A DNA stretch of 64,000 nucleotides from Acidobacteriota bacterium (GCA_027314025.1 DAHVCP010000075.1:1-64000), one strand, 5' to 3'; positions 52,938 through 61,990 are shown, counted from the first letter of the stretch. Numbers and translations are program-made. Notes: a model not told the origin generated them from the letters alone.

Positions 52938-53141
52938 ATGCCTCTCTACGAGTACCAATGCGAGGAATGCGGCAAGACGTTTGAATGCCTGCGGCCGCTG
53001 CGGGATCCGAAAGACGACCCGCCGCAATGCACGCAGTGCGGCAGCCGCCGCACGGTGCGGATTGAGTTTTCGCGCGTGGCGGTGGGGCGGGGTTCGGGCG
53101 CCGGCGCCGGGGCGGGGAACTGCGCTCCGGGCGGGAGCTGA
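52938..53141 (+). CDS. FmdB family zinc-ribbon protein
   Basis: 67-aa protein beginning MPLYEYQCEECGKTFE and holding a second Cys pair (CTQCGSRRTVR), together a zinc ribbon of the FmdB regulatory-protein family. The tail is Gly/Ala-rich. The function of the family is unclear; some members are linked to formamidase and other regulation. TATCCT at 52923-52928 is a weak -10 candidate 9 nt before the ATG. Confidence 0.87.
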   Translation: MPLYEYQCEECGKTFECLRPLRDPKDDPPQCTQCGSRRTVRIEFSRVAVGRGSGAGAGAGNCAPGGS

Positions 53142-53594
53142 CGGCTGCGCTGAGGGCCGGTCGGCCCTTTCGAATCCGGCGCGGGCGGGGCGATGAGCGC
53201 CGCAGCGCTTGGTTTACGCAGCCGCAAACCGCAGGCGGGTATAGGAAACCCCGCGGGGCCCGCGGCGTACGGGCGCGGCGGATTCCCCACCAGCACCGGG
53301 CGGCAACCGGCCTCGCGACAAACCGGTGATGGGCGACACGGGCGCCGCGCTGCTCGCTGCGTTGTCGGCGCCGCTCTAGGCTCTTCGGGCGGCGTTGATC
53401 CGAGATCCTAGCCGTGTTGCGGAGTCACATGGGCCTAAGGCAGCGTGTGCGCCCGTGGGGACGGCGTCGGCGGCAGGGAACGGATGCCCGCTCGCGCCCT
53501 GGCCATCTCCACGCCGCGCGATTCGCTTGCCCGGTACAACCACCCGGTATAACCATGGGAGCGGCGCGATGCGCGCGCGCCCGAAGCTCATGCC
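53142..53594. other. Intergenic region after FmdB
   Basis: 453 bp with no credible gene. A terminator-like hairpin follows FmdB at 53153-53168. TATAAC at 53548-53553 is a weak -10 candidate for the SDR gene. The rest is GC-rich without clear features. Confidence 0.5.
53153..53170 (+). terminator. Terminator-like hairpin after FmdB gene
   Basis: AGGGCCG (53153-53159) pairs with CGGCCCT (53162-53168) around a 2-nt loop and runs into TT. The T-tract is short, so this is a weak intrinsic terminator candidate. Confidence 0.4.
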
Positions 53595-54368
53595 ATGGCG
53601 CGAATATTCATCACCGGGTCCGCGGATGGCCTCGGGCGGGCGGCGGCAAAATCATTGCTGGCCGCGGGGCATCGGGTGGTTGTGCATGCGCGCAATCCGG
53701 CGCGTTTAGCCGCCGTGCAGGAGCTGTTGGCGGGCGGGGCGGACGCGGTGGTCGGCGACTTGGCGGAGCAGCCGCAGATGCGCGGCGTGGCGGAGCAGGT
53801 GAACGCCCTGGGCGCGATGGATGCCGTGATCCACAACGCGGGCGTTTACTCCGGTCCGGCGGTGCTGGCGGTGAACGTCGTCGCGCCGTATCTGCTGACC
53901 GCCCTGATTGCAAGCCCGCGTCTGATTTACTTGAGCAGCGGCATGCACCGCGGCGGGCAGGCGAAATTGGACGGCATGGATTGGAGCGGCCGGCAAGCGA
54001 CCGGATCCTATTCCGACAGCAAGCTCTTCGTCACCACGCTGGCCGCCGCGGTCGCCCGGCCTCGGCCTGACGTGCACAGCAATGCCGTGGATCCCGGCTG
54101 GGTGCCGACGAAGATGGGAGGCCCGAACGCGCCGGACGATCTGCGGCTTGGACACCTGACTCAAGAGTGGCTCGCCACCAGCGATGATCCGGAGGCGCTG
54201 AGGAGCGGCGGTTATTGGCATCATCAGCGGCGGGCCCAGCCGCATCCCGCGGTACACGACCGGAGGTTCCAAGAGGATCTGCTCGCAGCGCTCGCCTCCG
54301 CCGCGGGCGTCGAATTGGCGGGCCGGGGTCCGGCGCCAGGGCGCGCCGGCGGCGGCGCATCGCATTAG
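53595..54368 (+). CDS. Short-chain dehydrogenase/reductase
   Basis: NAD(P)-dependent SDR, 257 aa. The cofactor loop variant IFITGSADGLGRAAAKSL is at residues 4-21, NAG in VIHNAGVYSG near 78, the Ser in LIYLSSGMHRGG near 115 and the catalytic YSDSK near 136. The C-terminus (GYWHHQRRAQPHP...FQEDLLAAL) is that seen in many environmental SDRs. The substrate is unknown. It converges with the gamma-glutamyltransferase-family gene. Confidence 0.88.
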   Translation: MARIFITGSADGLGRAAAKSLLAAGHRVVVHARNPARLAAVQELLAGGADAVVGDLAEQPQMRGVAEQVNALGAMDAVIHNAGVYSGPAVLAVNVVAPYLLTALIASPRLIYLSSGMHRGGQAKLDGMDWSGRQATGSYSDSKLFVTTLAAAVARPRPDVHSNAVDPGWVPTKMGGPNAPDDLRLGHLTQEWLATSDDPEALRSGGYWHHQRRAQPHPAVHDRRFQEDLLAALASAAGVELAGRGPAPGRAGGGASH

Positions 54369-54492
54369 AGCGAGGCAACAACTCGGATCGCGAATCGGGC
54401 GTGGTCGGCACAGCCGACGCCCGGCTGGGCGGTGAACGGCGGGCAGCACCGTTGCGGCGGCTCTGCCGCGCTGCCCTGGGCCGACGCCAGCC

Positions 54493-56244
54493 TCAGCGGC
54501 GGCCGGCGGGCGCCGCGGGGCGCACCGGCAGGATGGGCTGGGGCACCGCCTCGCCGTCCTTGCGGGGATCGGAGGCGCCGTAGTTGACGCCGGTGGCGAG
54601 GTTGCGCTCCACCGCCTGGCCGCCGCCGACGGCGCTGGCGTAGGGCGGCAGGAGTTGGATCTCTTGCCCGCGGGCGGTTAGGGCGGCGCGCACGGCGGCG
54701 GGGATGCGGTCCTCCATCATCACGTCGCAGCCGCGGAAATCCAGCTTGGTGAAGCGCGGGGCTTCCAGCGCCTCCTGGATGTTCATGTGGAAGTCCACGA
54801 CGTTGCTGACGAACTGGGCGTGGGCCTGGGCCTGGTTGAAGCCGCCCATAATGCCGAACGAGAGCCGCCAGGGGCCTTTCTCCATGAAGCCGGGAATGAT
54901 GGTGTGCAGCGGCCGCTTGTGGCCGGCCAGGGCGTTGGGCGAGCCGGGGTGCAGATTGAACAGCGCGCCGCGGTCTTGCAGCACGAAGCCGGTGCCCGGC
55001 GCCACCAGCCAGGAGCCGAAGGCGTCGTAATTGCTTTGGATGAGCGAGGCCATGTTGCCGTGACTGTCCACGGCAGTCAGATAATTGGTGTCGCCGAGAT
55101 AGGGAAAGGGATCCCCGGGGCCGACGTCGCAGTTGGCGTGCCGGAGGTGGATGAGCTTGGCGCGCTGGGCGGCGTAGGCGGGCGAGAGCAGGCCGGTGAT
55201 GGGGATCTTGGAGAAGCGCGGGTCGCCGATGTAGCGCAGCAGGTCGGCGTAGGCGAGTTTTTTGGCCTCGATCATGACCTGCAAGGCATTAGCGGAGTTG
55301 TGGCCCCAGCGCGCCAGGGGAAAGCGGGACATCAGGTTCAGCATCTCCAGTGCGGCGATGCCCTGACCGTTGGGCGGCAGCTCAAAGACTCGCCAGCCGT
55401 GGTACATCACCGAGAGCGGCTGCACCCACTGGCCGTGGAAGGCGGAGAAATCGGCCAGCGTCATGGGGCTGCCGCGGCGGCGCAGAAAGCGCACGATGCG
55501 GCGGGCCAGCGGGCCGTCATAGAAGGCTTTGCGGCCGCCGGTGGCGATCAGCTGCAAATTGCGGGCGAGGGTGGGGTTGCGGAAGACCTGGCCCGTGGCG
55601 GGCGGGCGGCCGCCGGGCAGATAGATGCGGGCGGCGGTGGGATCGGCGCGCAGATGCGAGGCGTAGCGCCAATAGAGCGCGTCCCACTCCGGCACGGGAA
55701 AGCCGGTGCGGGCGAGGGCGATGGCTGGGGTGAGGATCCGCCGCCAGCTCATGGTGCCGAAGCGGCGGCGCAGCTGGGCCCAGCCGTCCACCACGCCGGG
55801 CACGGTGATGGAATACACCCCGTGCTGCGGCATGTGGCGGAAGCCATGCCGGTGCAGGAAGGCGATGGTCATGGCCTGTGGCGACCAGCCGCTGGCGTTG
55901 AGGCCGTACAGGCGCCCGCGATGGCCGCCGTGCGGGGCGAGGTAGACGATGGCGAACAGATCGCCGCCCAGGCCGTTCATCATCGGCTCGGTGACGCCCA
56001 TGGCGGCGTTGGTGGCCAGGATGGCGTCCACGGCGTTGCCGCCCTCGGCTAATATCTGCGCGCCGATGGCGGCGGCCAGGGGATTTTCCGCGGCGACGAT
56101 GCCCTGGCGGCTCATCACCACGGACCGCCCCTGGCGTGTCCGCTCCGGATAATGAGGCCGGGCGGGATGCTGCGCCGCCGCGGGCAGGGCCGCGAGTAAG
56201 GCCAGCAGGCCACAAACCGTGAGTTTTCGCATTTCGCCCTTCAT
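54493..56244 (-). CDS. Gamma-glutamyltransferase family protein, secreted
   Basis: Ntn-hydrolase precursor, 583 aa, with a Sec signal (LTVCGLLALLAALPAAAQ). GGAG precedes ATG 56244. Family blocks are ENPLAAAIGAQILAEGGNAVDA, MMNGLGGDLFAIVY, LPPNGQGIAALEMLNL and the cleavage/nucleophile region GDTNYLTAVDSHGNMASLIQSN, where the Thr of DTNYLT should become the N-terminal nucleophile after self-cleavage. The usual TTHxSV is replaced by DTNYLTAV, closer to YwrD-like and acylase-like members, so the substrate may not be glutathione. Confidence 0.9.
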   Translation of the reverse strand: MKGEMRKLTVCGLLALLAALPAAAQHPARPHYPERTRQGRSVVMSRQGIVAAENPLAAAIGAQILAEGGNAVDAILATNAAMGVTEPMMNGLGGDLFAIVYLAPHGGHRGRLYGLNASGWSPQAMTIAFLHRHGFRHMPQHGVYSITVPGVVDGWAQLRRRFGTMSWRRILTPAIALARTGFPVPEWDALYWRYASHLRADPTAARIYLPGGRPPATGQVFRNPTLARNLQLIATGGRKAFYDGPLARRIVRFLRRRGSPMTLADFSAFHGQWVQPLSVMYHGWRVFELPPNGQGIAALEMLNLMSRFPLARWGHNSANALQVMIEAKKLAYADLLRYIGDPRFSKIPITGLLSPAYAAQRAKLIHLRHANCDVGPGDPFPYLGDTNYLTAVDSHGNMASLIQSNYDAFGSWLVAPGTGFVLQDRGALFNLHPGSPNALAGHKRPLHTIIPGFMEKGPWRLSFGIMGGFNQAQAHAQFVSNVVDFHMNIQEALEAPRFTKLDFRGCDVMMEDRIPAAVRAALTARGQEIQLLPPYASAVGGGQAVERNLATGVNYGASDPRKDGEAVPQPILPVRPAAPAGRR

Positions 56245-56280
56245 GATACTCCGGTGCCGCCGGAGTCGTAGCCAGTGTGG

Positions 56281-56286
56281 TAGGAT
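56281..56286 (+). promoter_or_regulatory. -10-like TAGGAT, 9 nt before ATG
   Basis: TAGGAT followed 9 nt later by the ATG of the TIM-barrel epimerase gene; the gap has no good Shine-Dalgarno. A very short leader is possible. Confidence 0.35.
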
Positions 56287-56295
56287 GTGGGCGCA

Positions 56296-57186
56296 ATGAA
56301 ACTCCTCACTCGGCGGCAGTTTCTCGGAGCCTCGGCGGCGGGCGCGGCGGCATGGGCGGCGGGTCCGCTAACGGCGCCGCTGTTCGGCGCGGCGCGCGGC
56401 GATATCCGCTTTCCCGGACCCTATGGCGTGCAAATGTACAGCATCCGCAAGGGGATGCAGACGAACCCCGCGGCGGCGCTGAAGATGGTGCGGTCCATCG
56501 GCTACACGCAGATCGAATGCTGGCGGCCGAACGGCGTCGACGCCCAGGAACTGAAGCCGCTGCTGAAAGCGGCGGGCCTGGTGGCGCCGGGCATGCACAC
56601 GGTCTACGACCAACTGCTGCACGACATGCCCTCGCTGATCCGCAACGCCCACGGCATCGGCGCGGAGTGGGTGGTCTGCGCCTGGGTGGACGCGCCGCTG
56701 CGGCAGAGCGGCGCCGACTACCTGAAGCTGGCGAAGCATTTCAATCAGTTCGGCCGCGAGCTGCGGCGCGCCGGGCTGCGGCTGGCCTACCACAACCACA
56801 CCCAGGAGTTCATCCGCTTCGGCGGCGTGCCGGCGCTGGACATCTTGATGCGGCACACCGATCCGAACTTGATGTGGCTGGAGCTGGATATCGGCCACTG
56901 CGTCCGCGCCGGCTTCAATCCGATCACCTATCTGCACCGCTACGCCAAGCGCACGCCGCTGCTGCATTTGAAGGATGTGGCGCCGAACGCGGGCGTCACG
57001 CATCCCACCAAGGCGACGCAATACCACGACGTGCCCATGGGCACGGGCATCATTGACCTGAAGGGCGTGCTGCTGGCGGCGTACCAAAACCGCGTGCAGC
57101 ATTACTACGTCGAGGACGAGGCGCCGGGAGCGGTGCGGCCGGAACTGACCGAAGACTACAACTACCTGCGCCGCGTGCGGTTCTAG
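56296..57186 (+). CDS. Tat-exported TIM-barrel sugar isomerase/epimerase-like protein
   Basis: Xylose-isomerase-like TIM barrel protein, 296 aa, starting with a Tat signal (TRRQFLGASAAGAAAWAAG). Probable metal ligands are spread over the barrel: GYTQIECW, AYHNHTQEF near residue 170, ELDIGHCVRAG near 200, LLHLKDV near 225 and YYVEDE near 280. Family members include sugar-phosphate isomerases, hydroxypyruvate isomerase and inosose enzymes; an exported one probably acts on free sugars or polyols. It starts back-to-back with the gamma-glutamyltransferase-family gene. Confidence 0.87.
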   Translation: MKLLTRRQFLGASAAGAAAWAAGPLTAPLFGAARGDIRFPGPYGVQMYSIRKGMQTNPAAALKMVRSIGYTQIECWRPNGVDAQELKPLLKAAGLVAPGMHTVYDQLLHDMPSLIRNAHGIGAEWVVCAWVDAPLRQSGADYLKLAKHFNQFGRELRRAGLRLAYHNHTQEFIRFGGVPALDILMRHTDPNLMWLELDIGHCVRAGFNPITYLHRYAKRTPLLHLKDVAPNAGVTHPTKATQYHDVPMGTGIIDLKGVLLAAYQNRVQHYYVEDEAPGAVRPELTEDYNYLRRVRF

Positions 57187-57208
57187 CCAACCGCGGCCGG
57201 CGGCGCCC

Positions 57209-58483
57209 CTAGCTGGCGCTGTAGACTACGCGGCCGGCGACGATGGTGTGGCGGACGCGGCCGGCGAGGGTTTGGCCGGCGAAGGGGGTATTGCGGCTTT
57301 TCGAGAAGCCGCGGGCGGGATCGCAGACCCAGCTTTCCTGGGGAGCGAAGACGGTGACGTCGGCGATGGCGCCAGGCTCCAGGCGGCCGCCGGGCAGGTT
57401 GAAGACCTGGGCGGGGCGGGCGGTGAGGGCGTCGAGCGCGCGGCGCAGCGTCAGGCGGCCGGCGGCGACCAGGCGCAGGACCAAGGGCAGGGCGGTTTCC
57501 AGGCCAATGACGCCGAAGGGGGCGCGGCTGAACTCCTGGGCCTTTTCATGCGGCGCATGCGGGGCATGGTCGGTGGCGACGGCGTCAATGGTGCCGTCGG
57601 CGAGGGCGGCGATGACCGCCTCGCGGTCGGCGGCGGCGCGCAGCGGCGGGTTCATCTTGAAGTTGGCGTCGTAGTCGCGGATGTCCTCGTCGGTTAGCGT
57701 GAGATGGTGCGGCGTCACCTCGGCGGTGACCGGCACGCCGCGGGCCTTGGCAGCGGCGATCAGGCGCACCGAGGCGGCGGTGGAAAGATGGGCGATGTGC
57801 AGGCGGGCGCCGCAACGCTCGGCCAGCAGGATGTCGCGCGCCACCATGGCCGCCTCGGACTCCGCGCTGATGCCGCGCAGCCCCAGGCGCAGCGCCGCCG
57901 CGCCTTCGTGCATGACGCCGCCGGCGGAAAGATTGAGGTCCTCGGCATGCTCCACGATCGGCAGGCCGAAGCGCGCGGCGTATTCCATGGCGCGGCGGAG
58001 GATTTGGCCGTTCATCACCGGCCGGCCGTCGTCCGAGAGCGCCACCGCGCCGGCGCGGCGCATGGCGCCGATCGCCGCCAGCGCTTCGCCGCGGCTGCCC
58101 TGGGTGATGGCGCCGACGGGATAGACGCGGGCGGCGCCGATCTCCTTGGCGCGCTGGATCAGATAGGCGGTGGCGCCGGCGCCGTCGTTGACCGGATGGG
58201 TGTTGGGCATGGCGCAGACGGCCGTGAAGCCGCCGGCCGCCGCGGCGCGCGTGCCGCTCTCGATCGTCTCTTTGTATTCCTGACCGGGCTCGCGCAGATG
58301 CACGTGCAGGTCAATGAATCCGGGGCAGACGATCAGGCCGCGGCAGTCCAGGACGCCGGGGCCGGCGGCGGCGATGCCGGGGCCGAGATCGCGGATTTTG
58401 TCCTCCTGGATCACCAGATCACCGGTTTCATCCCGCCCGCTGGCGGGGTCGAACAAGCGCCCGCCTTGGAGAATCAGGTTCAT
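57209..58483 (-). CDS. pyrC: Dihydroorotase
   Basis: Zinc amidohydrolase that closes carbamoyl-aspartate to dihydroorotate, 424 aa, type I. Metal and catalytic motifs: PGFIDLHVHLREPGQEYKETI near residue 55, AMPNTHPVND near 90, LHIAHLSTAA near 230, VTPHHLTLTDED near 258 and VATDHAPHAPHEK near 300. ATG 58483 overlaps the pyrB stop codon by 4 bp. It forms an operon with pyrB and pyrR. Confidence 0.96.
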   Translation of the reverse strand: MNLILQGGRLFDPASGRDETGDLVIQEDKIRDLGPGIAAAGPGVLDCRGLIVCPGFIDLHVHLREPGQEYKETIESGTRAAAAGGFTAVCAMPNTHPVNDGAGATAYLIQRAKEIGAARVYPVGAITQGSRGEALAAIGAMRRAGAVALSDDGRPVMNGQILRRAMEYAARFGLPIVEHAEDLNLSAGGVMHEGAAALRLGLRGISAESEAAMVARDILLAERCGARLHIAHLSTAASVRLIAAAKARGVPVTAEVTPHHLTLTDEDIRDYDANFKMNPPLRAAADREAVIAALADGTIDAVATDHAPHAPHEKAQEFSRAPFGVIGLETALPLVLRLVAAGRLTLRRALDALTARPAQVFNLPGGRLEPGAIADVTVFAPQESWVCDPARGFSKSRNTPFAGQTLAGRVRHTIVAGRVVYSAS

Positions 58484-59415
58484 GCGCTTTTTTCCGCCGC
58501 CTCCGCCGGGGCCAGCAACTGCTCCAGCACCGCCATGCGGATCAGCACGCCGTTTTCCACCTGCTCGCGGATCACCGACTGCGGGGAATCGGCCACCTCG
58601 GCGCCGATCTCGACGCCGCGGATCATCGGGCCGGGGTGCATGACGATGGCGTCGGGCCGGGCCAGGCGCAGGCGCTCCGCGGTGACGGAATAGTAGTGTA
58701 CATACTCGGCTTCGCTGGGGAAAAACGCCTCGCGCATGCGCTCCATTTGAATGCGCAGCACCATGACCACGTCGGCGCCGTCCAGCGCCGGCTCCAGTTG
58801 GTGATGGCACTCGATGCCGGCGCCCAGGGCGGCGAACTCGGCGGGCAGCAGGCTGGGCGGACCGCAGAGCCGGACGCGGGCGCCGAAACGGGAGAGCAGC
58901 CAAAGGTTGGAGCGGGCCACGCGGCTGTGCAAGATGTCGCCGACGATGGCCACCTTGAGGCCCGCGATGCGGCCCTTGTGGCGCAGGATGGTGAAGGCGT
59001 CGAGCAGCGCCTGGGTGGGATGCTCGTGCATGCCGTCGCCGGCGTTGATGACCGGCACGTCCACGTGCCGCGCCACCAGGAACGGCGCGCCGCTTTCGCC
59101 GTGGCGCATGATGATGGCGTCCACCGCCATGGCGCGCAGCGTATAGACGGTGTCCAGCAGGGACTCGCCCTTTTCGATGCTGCTGGCGCTGGCCGTCACC
59201 GAGACGGTCTCGGCGCCCAGGCGCCGCGCCGCGACCTCGAACGACGTGCGGGTGCGGGTGGAGGGCTCGTAGAACAGGACCAGCACGCGGCGGCCGGCGA
59301 GGAGCTTTTCCGGCGGGCGGCGCTGCATCGCCGCCGCGCGGTCCAACAATGCCTGAATGGCGGGCCGTTCCAGCCCGGCGATCCCCAGCAAATGGCGCGA
59401 CTGGCTCTCGCCCAT
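58480..59415 (-). CDS. pyrB: Aspartate carbamoyltransferase catalytic subunit
   Basis: Makes carbamoyl-aspartate from carbamoyl phosphate and aspartate, 311 aa. The carbamoyl-phosphate motif YEPSTRTRTSFEVAARRLG is near residue 50, HPTQALLDAFTI near 133, VGDILHSRVARSN near 157 and MHPGPMIRGVEI near 265. It lies 5 nt after pyrR and overlaps pyrC. No pyrI regulatory subunit is adjacent. Confidence 0.97.
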   Translation of the reverse strand: MGESQSRHLLGIAGLERPAIQALLDRAAAMQRRPPEKLLAGRRVLVLFYEPSTRTRTSFEVAARRLGAETVSVTASASSIEKGESLLDTVYTLRAMAVDAIIMRHGESGAPFLVARHVDVPVINAGDGMHEHPTQALLDAFTILRHKGRIAGLKVAIVGDILHSRVARSNLWLLSRFGARVRLCGPPSLLPAEFAALGAGIECHHQLEPALDGADVVMVLRIQMERMREAFFPSEAEYVHYYSVTAERLRLARPDAIVMHPGPMIRGVEIGAEVADSPQSVIREQVENGVLIRMAVLEQLLAPAEAAEKSA

Positions 59416-59420
59416 GGCGT

Positions 59421-59996
59421 TCAGCCCGCGGGCTCGACCAGCAGGACCTTTTCGGCGCCGTCAATTTCCTGCACCCGCACCTCGACGATTTCGCGCTCCG
59501 TGGTCTGCACGTATTTGCCGACGAAGGTGGCCTCGATGGGCAGTTCGCGGTGGCCGCGGTCCACCAGCACGCAAAGCTGCACGCGGCGCGGGCGGCCATG
59601 GTCGAAGAGCGCGTCCAGCGCGGCGCGAGTGGTGCGGCCGGTGAACAGCACGTCGTCCACCAGCACCACCGTCTGGCCGCTGATGTCGAAGTCCAGCTGT
59701 GCCGGCTTGACCACCGGCGCGGAATTCAGGGTGGACAGGTCGTCGCGGTAGAGCTCGATGTCCAGCACGCCCACCGGCACTGGGCGGGATTCGATGCGGC
59801 CGATCAGCGCCGCCAGCCGTTCCGCCAGCGGGACGCCGCGGCGGCGGATGCCCACCAGCGCCAGGCCCTCGGCCCCGTTGTTTTTCTCGACGATTTGGTG
59901 CCCCAACCGCACCAGCGTCCGCTCGATTTCGGACGCCGACATCAACTGCGCTTTCTCCTGGAACGTCATTCGGCCGTTGCGCGCCTCGCCTGCCAT
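59421..59996 (-). CDS. pyrR: Bifunctional pyr operon regulator/uracil phosphoribosyltransferase
   Basis: PyrR, 191 aa, first gene of pyrRBC. The PRPP-binding loop [21 protein letters not shown] is near residue 112, with [13 protein letters not shown] and [13 protein letters not shown] typical of PyrR. In Firmicutes it controls the operon by binding leader RNA; no matching anti-antiterminator motif was recognised here. TATGAT lies 9 nt before the ATG (60006-60011, complement), leaving almost no leader from that promoter, so control may differ. Confidence 0.94.
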   Translation of the reverse strand: MAGEARNGRMTFQEKAQLMSASEIERTLVRLGHQIVEKNNGAEGLALVGIRRRGVPLAERLAALIGRIESRPVPVGVLDIELYRDDLSTLNSAPVVKPAQLDFDISGQTVVLVDDVLFTGRTTRAALDALFDHGRPRRVQLCVLVDRGHRELPIEATFVGKYVQTTEREIVEVRVQEIDGAEKVLLVEPAG

Positions 59997-60005
59997 CGCC
60001 CGTTC

Positions 60006-60011
60006 ATCATA
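60006..60011 (-). promoter_or_regulatory. -10-like TATGAT, 9 nt before pyrR ATG
   Basis: On the minus strand TATGAT is followed by GAACGGGCG and the pyrR ATG. If used, the transcript would have at most a few leader bases, which excludes leader-RNA attenuation from this promoter. Confidence 0.45.
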
Positions 60012-60118
60012 CCAGTTCCGCCGCGTGCGCCGCGCGGGGCGGCGGCGCGGTCATCGCCCCCATCGCGCCGTTCCCGGCGGCCAACCGCGCAGGGCTTTTT
60101 TGCCGTAGATGGGCCGCT

Positions 60119-60138
60119 CGCCGCGGGCACCCGCGGCG
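60119..60138. repeat. Perfect 9-bp GC hairpin after SDR stop
   Basis: CGCCGCGGG and CCCGCGGCG with a 2-nt loop sit just downstream of the second SDR gene on the minus strand. No T-tract follows, so it is a possible pause or Rho-linked site rather than a classic terminator. Confidence 0.45.
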
Positions 60139-60142
60139 GCGT

Positions 60143-60898
60143 TTAGAGTTCCTGCCGCGTGGGGCGGAACAGGATCTCATTGATGTCCACGTCCTCCGGC
60201 TGGCTGATGGCGAAGGCCACGGCGCGGGCGAACGAGTCGGCGGGAATGGCGATGTCCGCGTACATCTGGCGGACGGCGGCGGCGGTTTGCGGCTCGCCGA
60301 CGCCGTCGGGCAGCTCCGACCACACCGCGCCGGGGGAGATGATGGTGGTGCGCAAGTTGTAGGCCTTGGCCTCCAGCCGCAGCCCTTCCGAAAGGGCCCG
60401 CACCGCGTGCTTGGTGGCGGAGTAGACCGCGGAGCCGGGGCGGACCTTGTGGCCGGCGACGGAGCTGACGTTGATGATCTGCCCCGAGCGCTGCTTTTGC
60501 ATCTGCGGCAGGGCCGCGGCGATGCCGTAGAGCACGCCCTTGATGTTGACATCAATCATCCGGTCCCATTCCGCCAGCCGCCGCTGCTCCAGCAGGGATA
60601 GCGGCATCAGGCCGGCGTTGTTGACGATGACGTCCAAACGGCCGTAAGCCGCGACCGCCGCGTCCACCAGCGCCTGCACCTGGCGGGGATCCGTGACGTC
60701 GGTGGTGACGGCCAGGGCCTGGCCGCCGGCCTTTTGGATGTCCCGCACCAGCGCGTCCAGGCGGTCGCGCCGCCGCGCGCCCAGCGCCAGGCGGGCGCCC
60801 TCGGCGGCCAGCAGGCGCGCCGCGGCCTCGCCCAATCCGCTGCTGGCGCCGGTGATGACGATGGATTTTCCGGAGATGTTGGCGGCGTTGGAACTCAT
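60143..60898 (-). CDS. Short-chain dehydrogenase/reductase (YdfG-like)
   Basis: Classical SDR, 251 aa. Cofactor motif [17 protein letters not shown] near residue 13, [11 protein letters not shown] near 92, Ser in [11 protein letters not shown] near 142 and catalytic YSATK near 158. AGGAAGG precedes the ATG at 60898; the frame opens a little upstream. It resembles the NADP-dependent oxidoreductases acting on serine/3-hydroxy acids or quinones; substrate is unknown. Confidence 0.92.
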   Translation of the reverse strand: MSSNAANISGKSIVITGASSGLGEAAARLLAAEGARLALGARRRDRLDALVRDIQKAGGQALAVTTDVTDPRQVQALVDAAVAAYGRLDVIVNNAGLMPLSLLEQRRLAEWDRMIDVNIKGVLYGIAAALPQMQKQRSGQIINVSSVAGHKVRPGSAVYSATKHAVRALSEGLRLEAKAYNLRTTIISPGAVWSELPDGVGEPQTAAAVRQMYADIAIPADSFARAVAFAISQPEDVDINEILFRPTRQEL

Positions 60899-61008
60899 GC
60901 CTTGCCTTCCTAATAGTTTCGCGGATTTTCGCAACCGCCCGGCGGGCGGGCCGCCGGGCGGCGCGGGCGAGCAATGGACGCGCGCGCCGCGGCCGGCGCG
61001 GCTCTCGT

Positions 61009-61551
61009 TTAGCTAGCGGCTTTGGCTTGGGCCGCCACGGCCTGGATTTCCAGCGTGATCTCCACCTGGTCGCTGACCAGCACTCCCCCCGCCTCCAGCG
61101 CCTGGTTCCAATTCAAGCCGAAGTCCTTGCGGTTGATGCCGGCGGTGGCGGTGAAGCCGGCCCGGTCACCGCCCCAGGGGTCGCGGCCGTGTCCGGCGTA
61201 TTCGACGTCCAACGTGACCGGCTTGGTCACGCCGTGCAGCGTCAGCTGCCCCTGCACGCGGAAGTGGTTCTTGTCCACCACCTCGACGGCGCTGCTCTTG
61301 TAGGTCATTTCCGGGTACTTCTCGACGTCAAAGAAATCGGCGGATTTCAAATGGCCGTCGCGCTGCGCGTCATTGGTGTTCACGCTGGCGGTTTGCACCT
61401 TTACCTCCAGCTTCGCCGCTTGCGGCCGGGCTTCGTCGAAGTCCAGCGTCCCGCTGAACTGGGTGAAGTGGCCGCGCACCTTGGAAATGACCATGTGACG
61501 CACGCTGAAGTTCACGCTGGAATGCGCTGTATCTAGGTTCCATTGAGCCAT
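61009..61551 (-). CDS. YceI family protein
   Basis: Lipocalin-like beta-barrel protein of 180 aa that binds isoprenoid-type lipids in known homologues. It starts [20 protein letters not shown] and carries [29 protein letters not shown] and FGLNWN blocks. AGGAGAA precedes the ATG. Unlike many YceI proteins it has no signal peptide, so it is probably cytoplasmic. It follows the ArsR gene by 14 nt and is probably regulated by it. Confidence 0.92.
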   Translation of the reverse strand: MAQWNLDTAHSSVNFSVRHMVISKVRGHFTQFSGTLDFDEARPQAAKLEVKVQTASVNTNDAQRDGHLKSADFFDVEKYPEMTYKSSAVEVVDKNHFRVQGQLTLHGVTKPVTLDVEYAGHGRDPWGGDRAGFTATAGINRKDFGLNWNQALEAGGVLVSDQVEITLEIQAVAAQAKAAS

Positions 61552-61565
61552 GATGAGTTCTCCTT

Positions 61566-61889
61566 TCACGCTTGCTGGTCGGAATGCATGCTGAGCTGTC
61601 GTCCTACCCCGGCTAGCGCCTGTTGCAAGACTTCGCGGCGCAGGGAGATGAAGGAATGCTGCCCCTGCCGCCGCACGTGCAGCAAGCCGGCGTCGGTCAG
61701 GATCTTGATGTGATGGGAAATGGTCGGCTGCGCCAAGGGAAACTGCTCGCCGATCTGGCCGCACGATAGCTCCTCCGCCGCCGCCAACTCCACCACCATG
61801 CGGTAGCGCGTCGGGTCGGCCAGGGCGCGGAGCACCCGCATCCAGTTTTCTTCCGCTTGGCGCTCCCGGGCTGGCGTGACCGCTTCCAT
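61566..61889 (-). CDS. ArsR family transcriptional regulator
   Basis: Winged-helix repressor of 107 aa. The DNA-binding region is LSCGQIGEQFPLAQPTISHHIKILTDAGLLHVRRQGQHSFISL (about residues 43-87). The metal-binding ELCVCDL motif of classic ArsR is absent; the matching region reads ELSCGQIGE with one Cys, so its signal may not be a metal. It begins at a palindromic site likely to be its own operator and is followed by yceI. Confidence 0.92.
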   Translation of the reverse strand: MEAVTPARERQAEENWMRVLRALADPTRYRMVVELAAAEELSCGQIGEQFPLAQPTISHHIKILTDAGLLHVRRQGQHSFISLRREVLQQALAGVGRQLSMHSDQQA

Positions 61890-61894
61890 CAATC

Positions 61895-61912
61895 GAAATA
61901 TTTACATATTTC
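61895..61912. promoter_or_regulatory. ArsR-type palindromic operator
   Basis: GAAATAT (61895-61901) and ATATTTC (61906-61912) form a perfect inverted repeat with a 4-bp spacer, an AT-rich island in GC-rich DNA, 6 bp upstream of the ArsR start codon. ArsR-family repressors bind such short dyads over their own promoters. Confidence 0.75.
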
Positions 61913-61924
61913 AATTTGCGGTGT

Positions 61925-61957
61925 CAAAACAAGGCGCAGGCCGTGGCCTGCGCCCTT
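61925..61957 (-). terminator. Intrinsic terminator after the DUF6600-type gene
   Basis: Reading on the minus strand, GGGCGCAGGCC pairs with GGCCTGCGCC around a 2-nt loop (arms 61945-61957 and 61931-61942, one bulge) and is followed by TTGTTTTG. This separates the DUF6600-type gene from the ArsR promoter. Confidence 0.7.
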
Positions 61958-61966
61958 ATCCCCTGG

Positions 61967-61990
61967 AATCGAACCGGCGGCGGTTCGATT
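61967..61990. repeat. Perfect 10-bp inverted repeat, 4-nt loop
   Basis: AATCGAACCG and CGGTTCGATT flank GCGG. It lies between the terminator and the stop codon of the DUF6600-type gene and could form a second hairpin in its 3' end. Confidence 0.7.

Noticed and set aside
52725-53141. 138-codon frame extending FmdB upstream
   Set aside because: The conserved protein begins at MPLYEYQCEECG (52938); the extension is non-coding in composition and covers hairpins.
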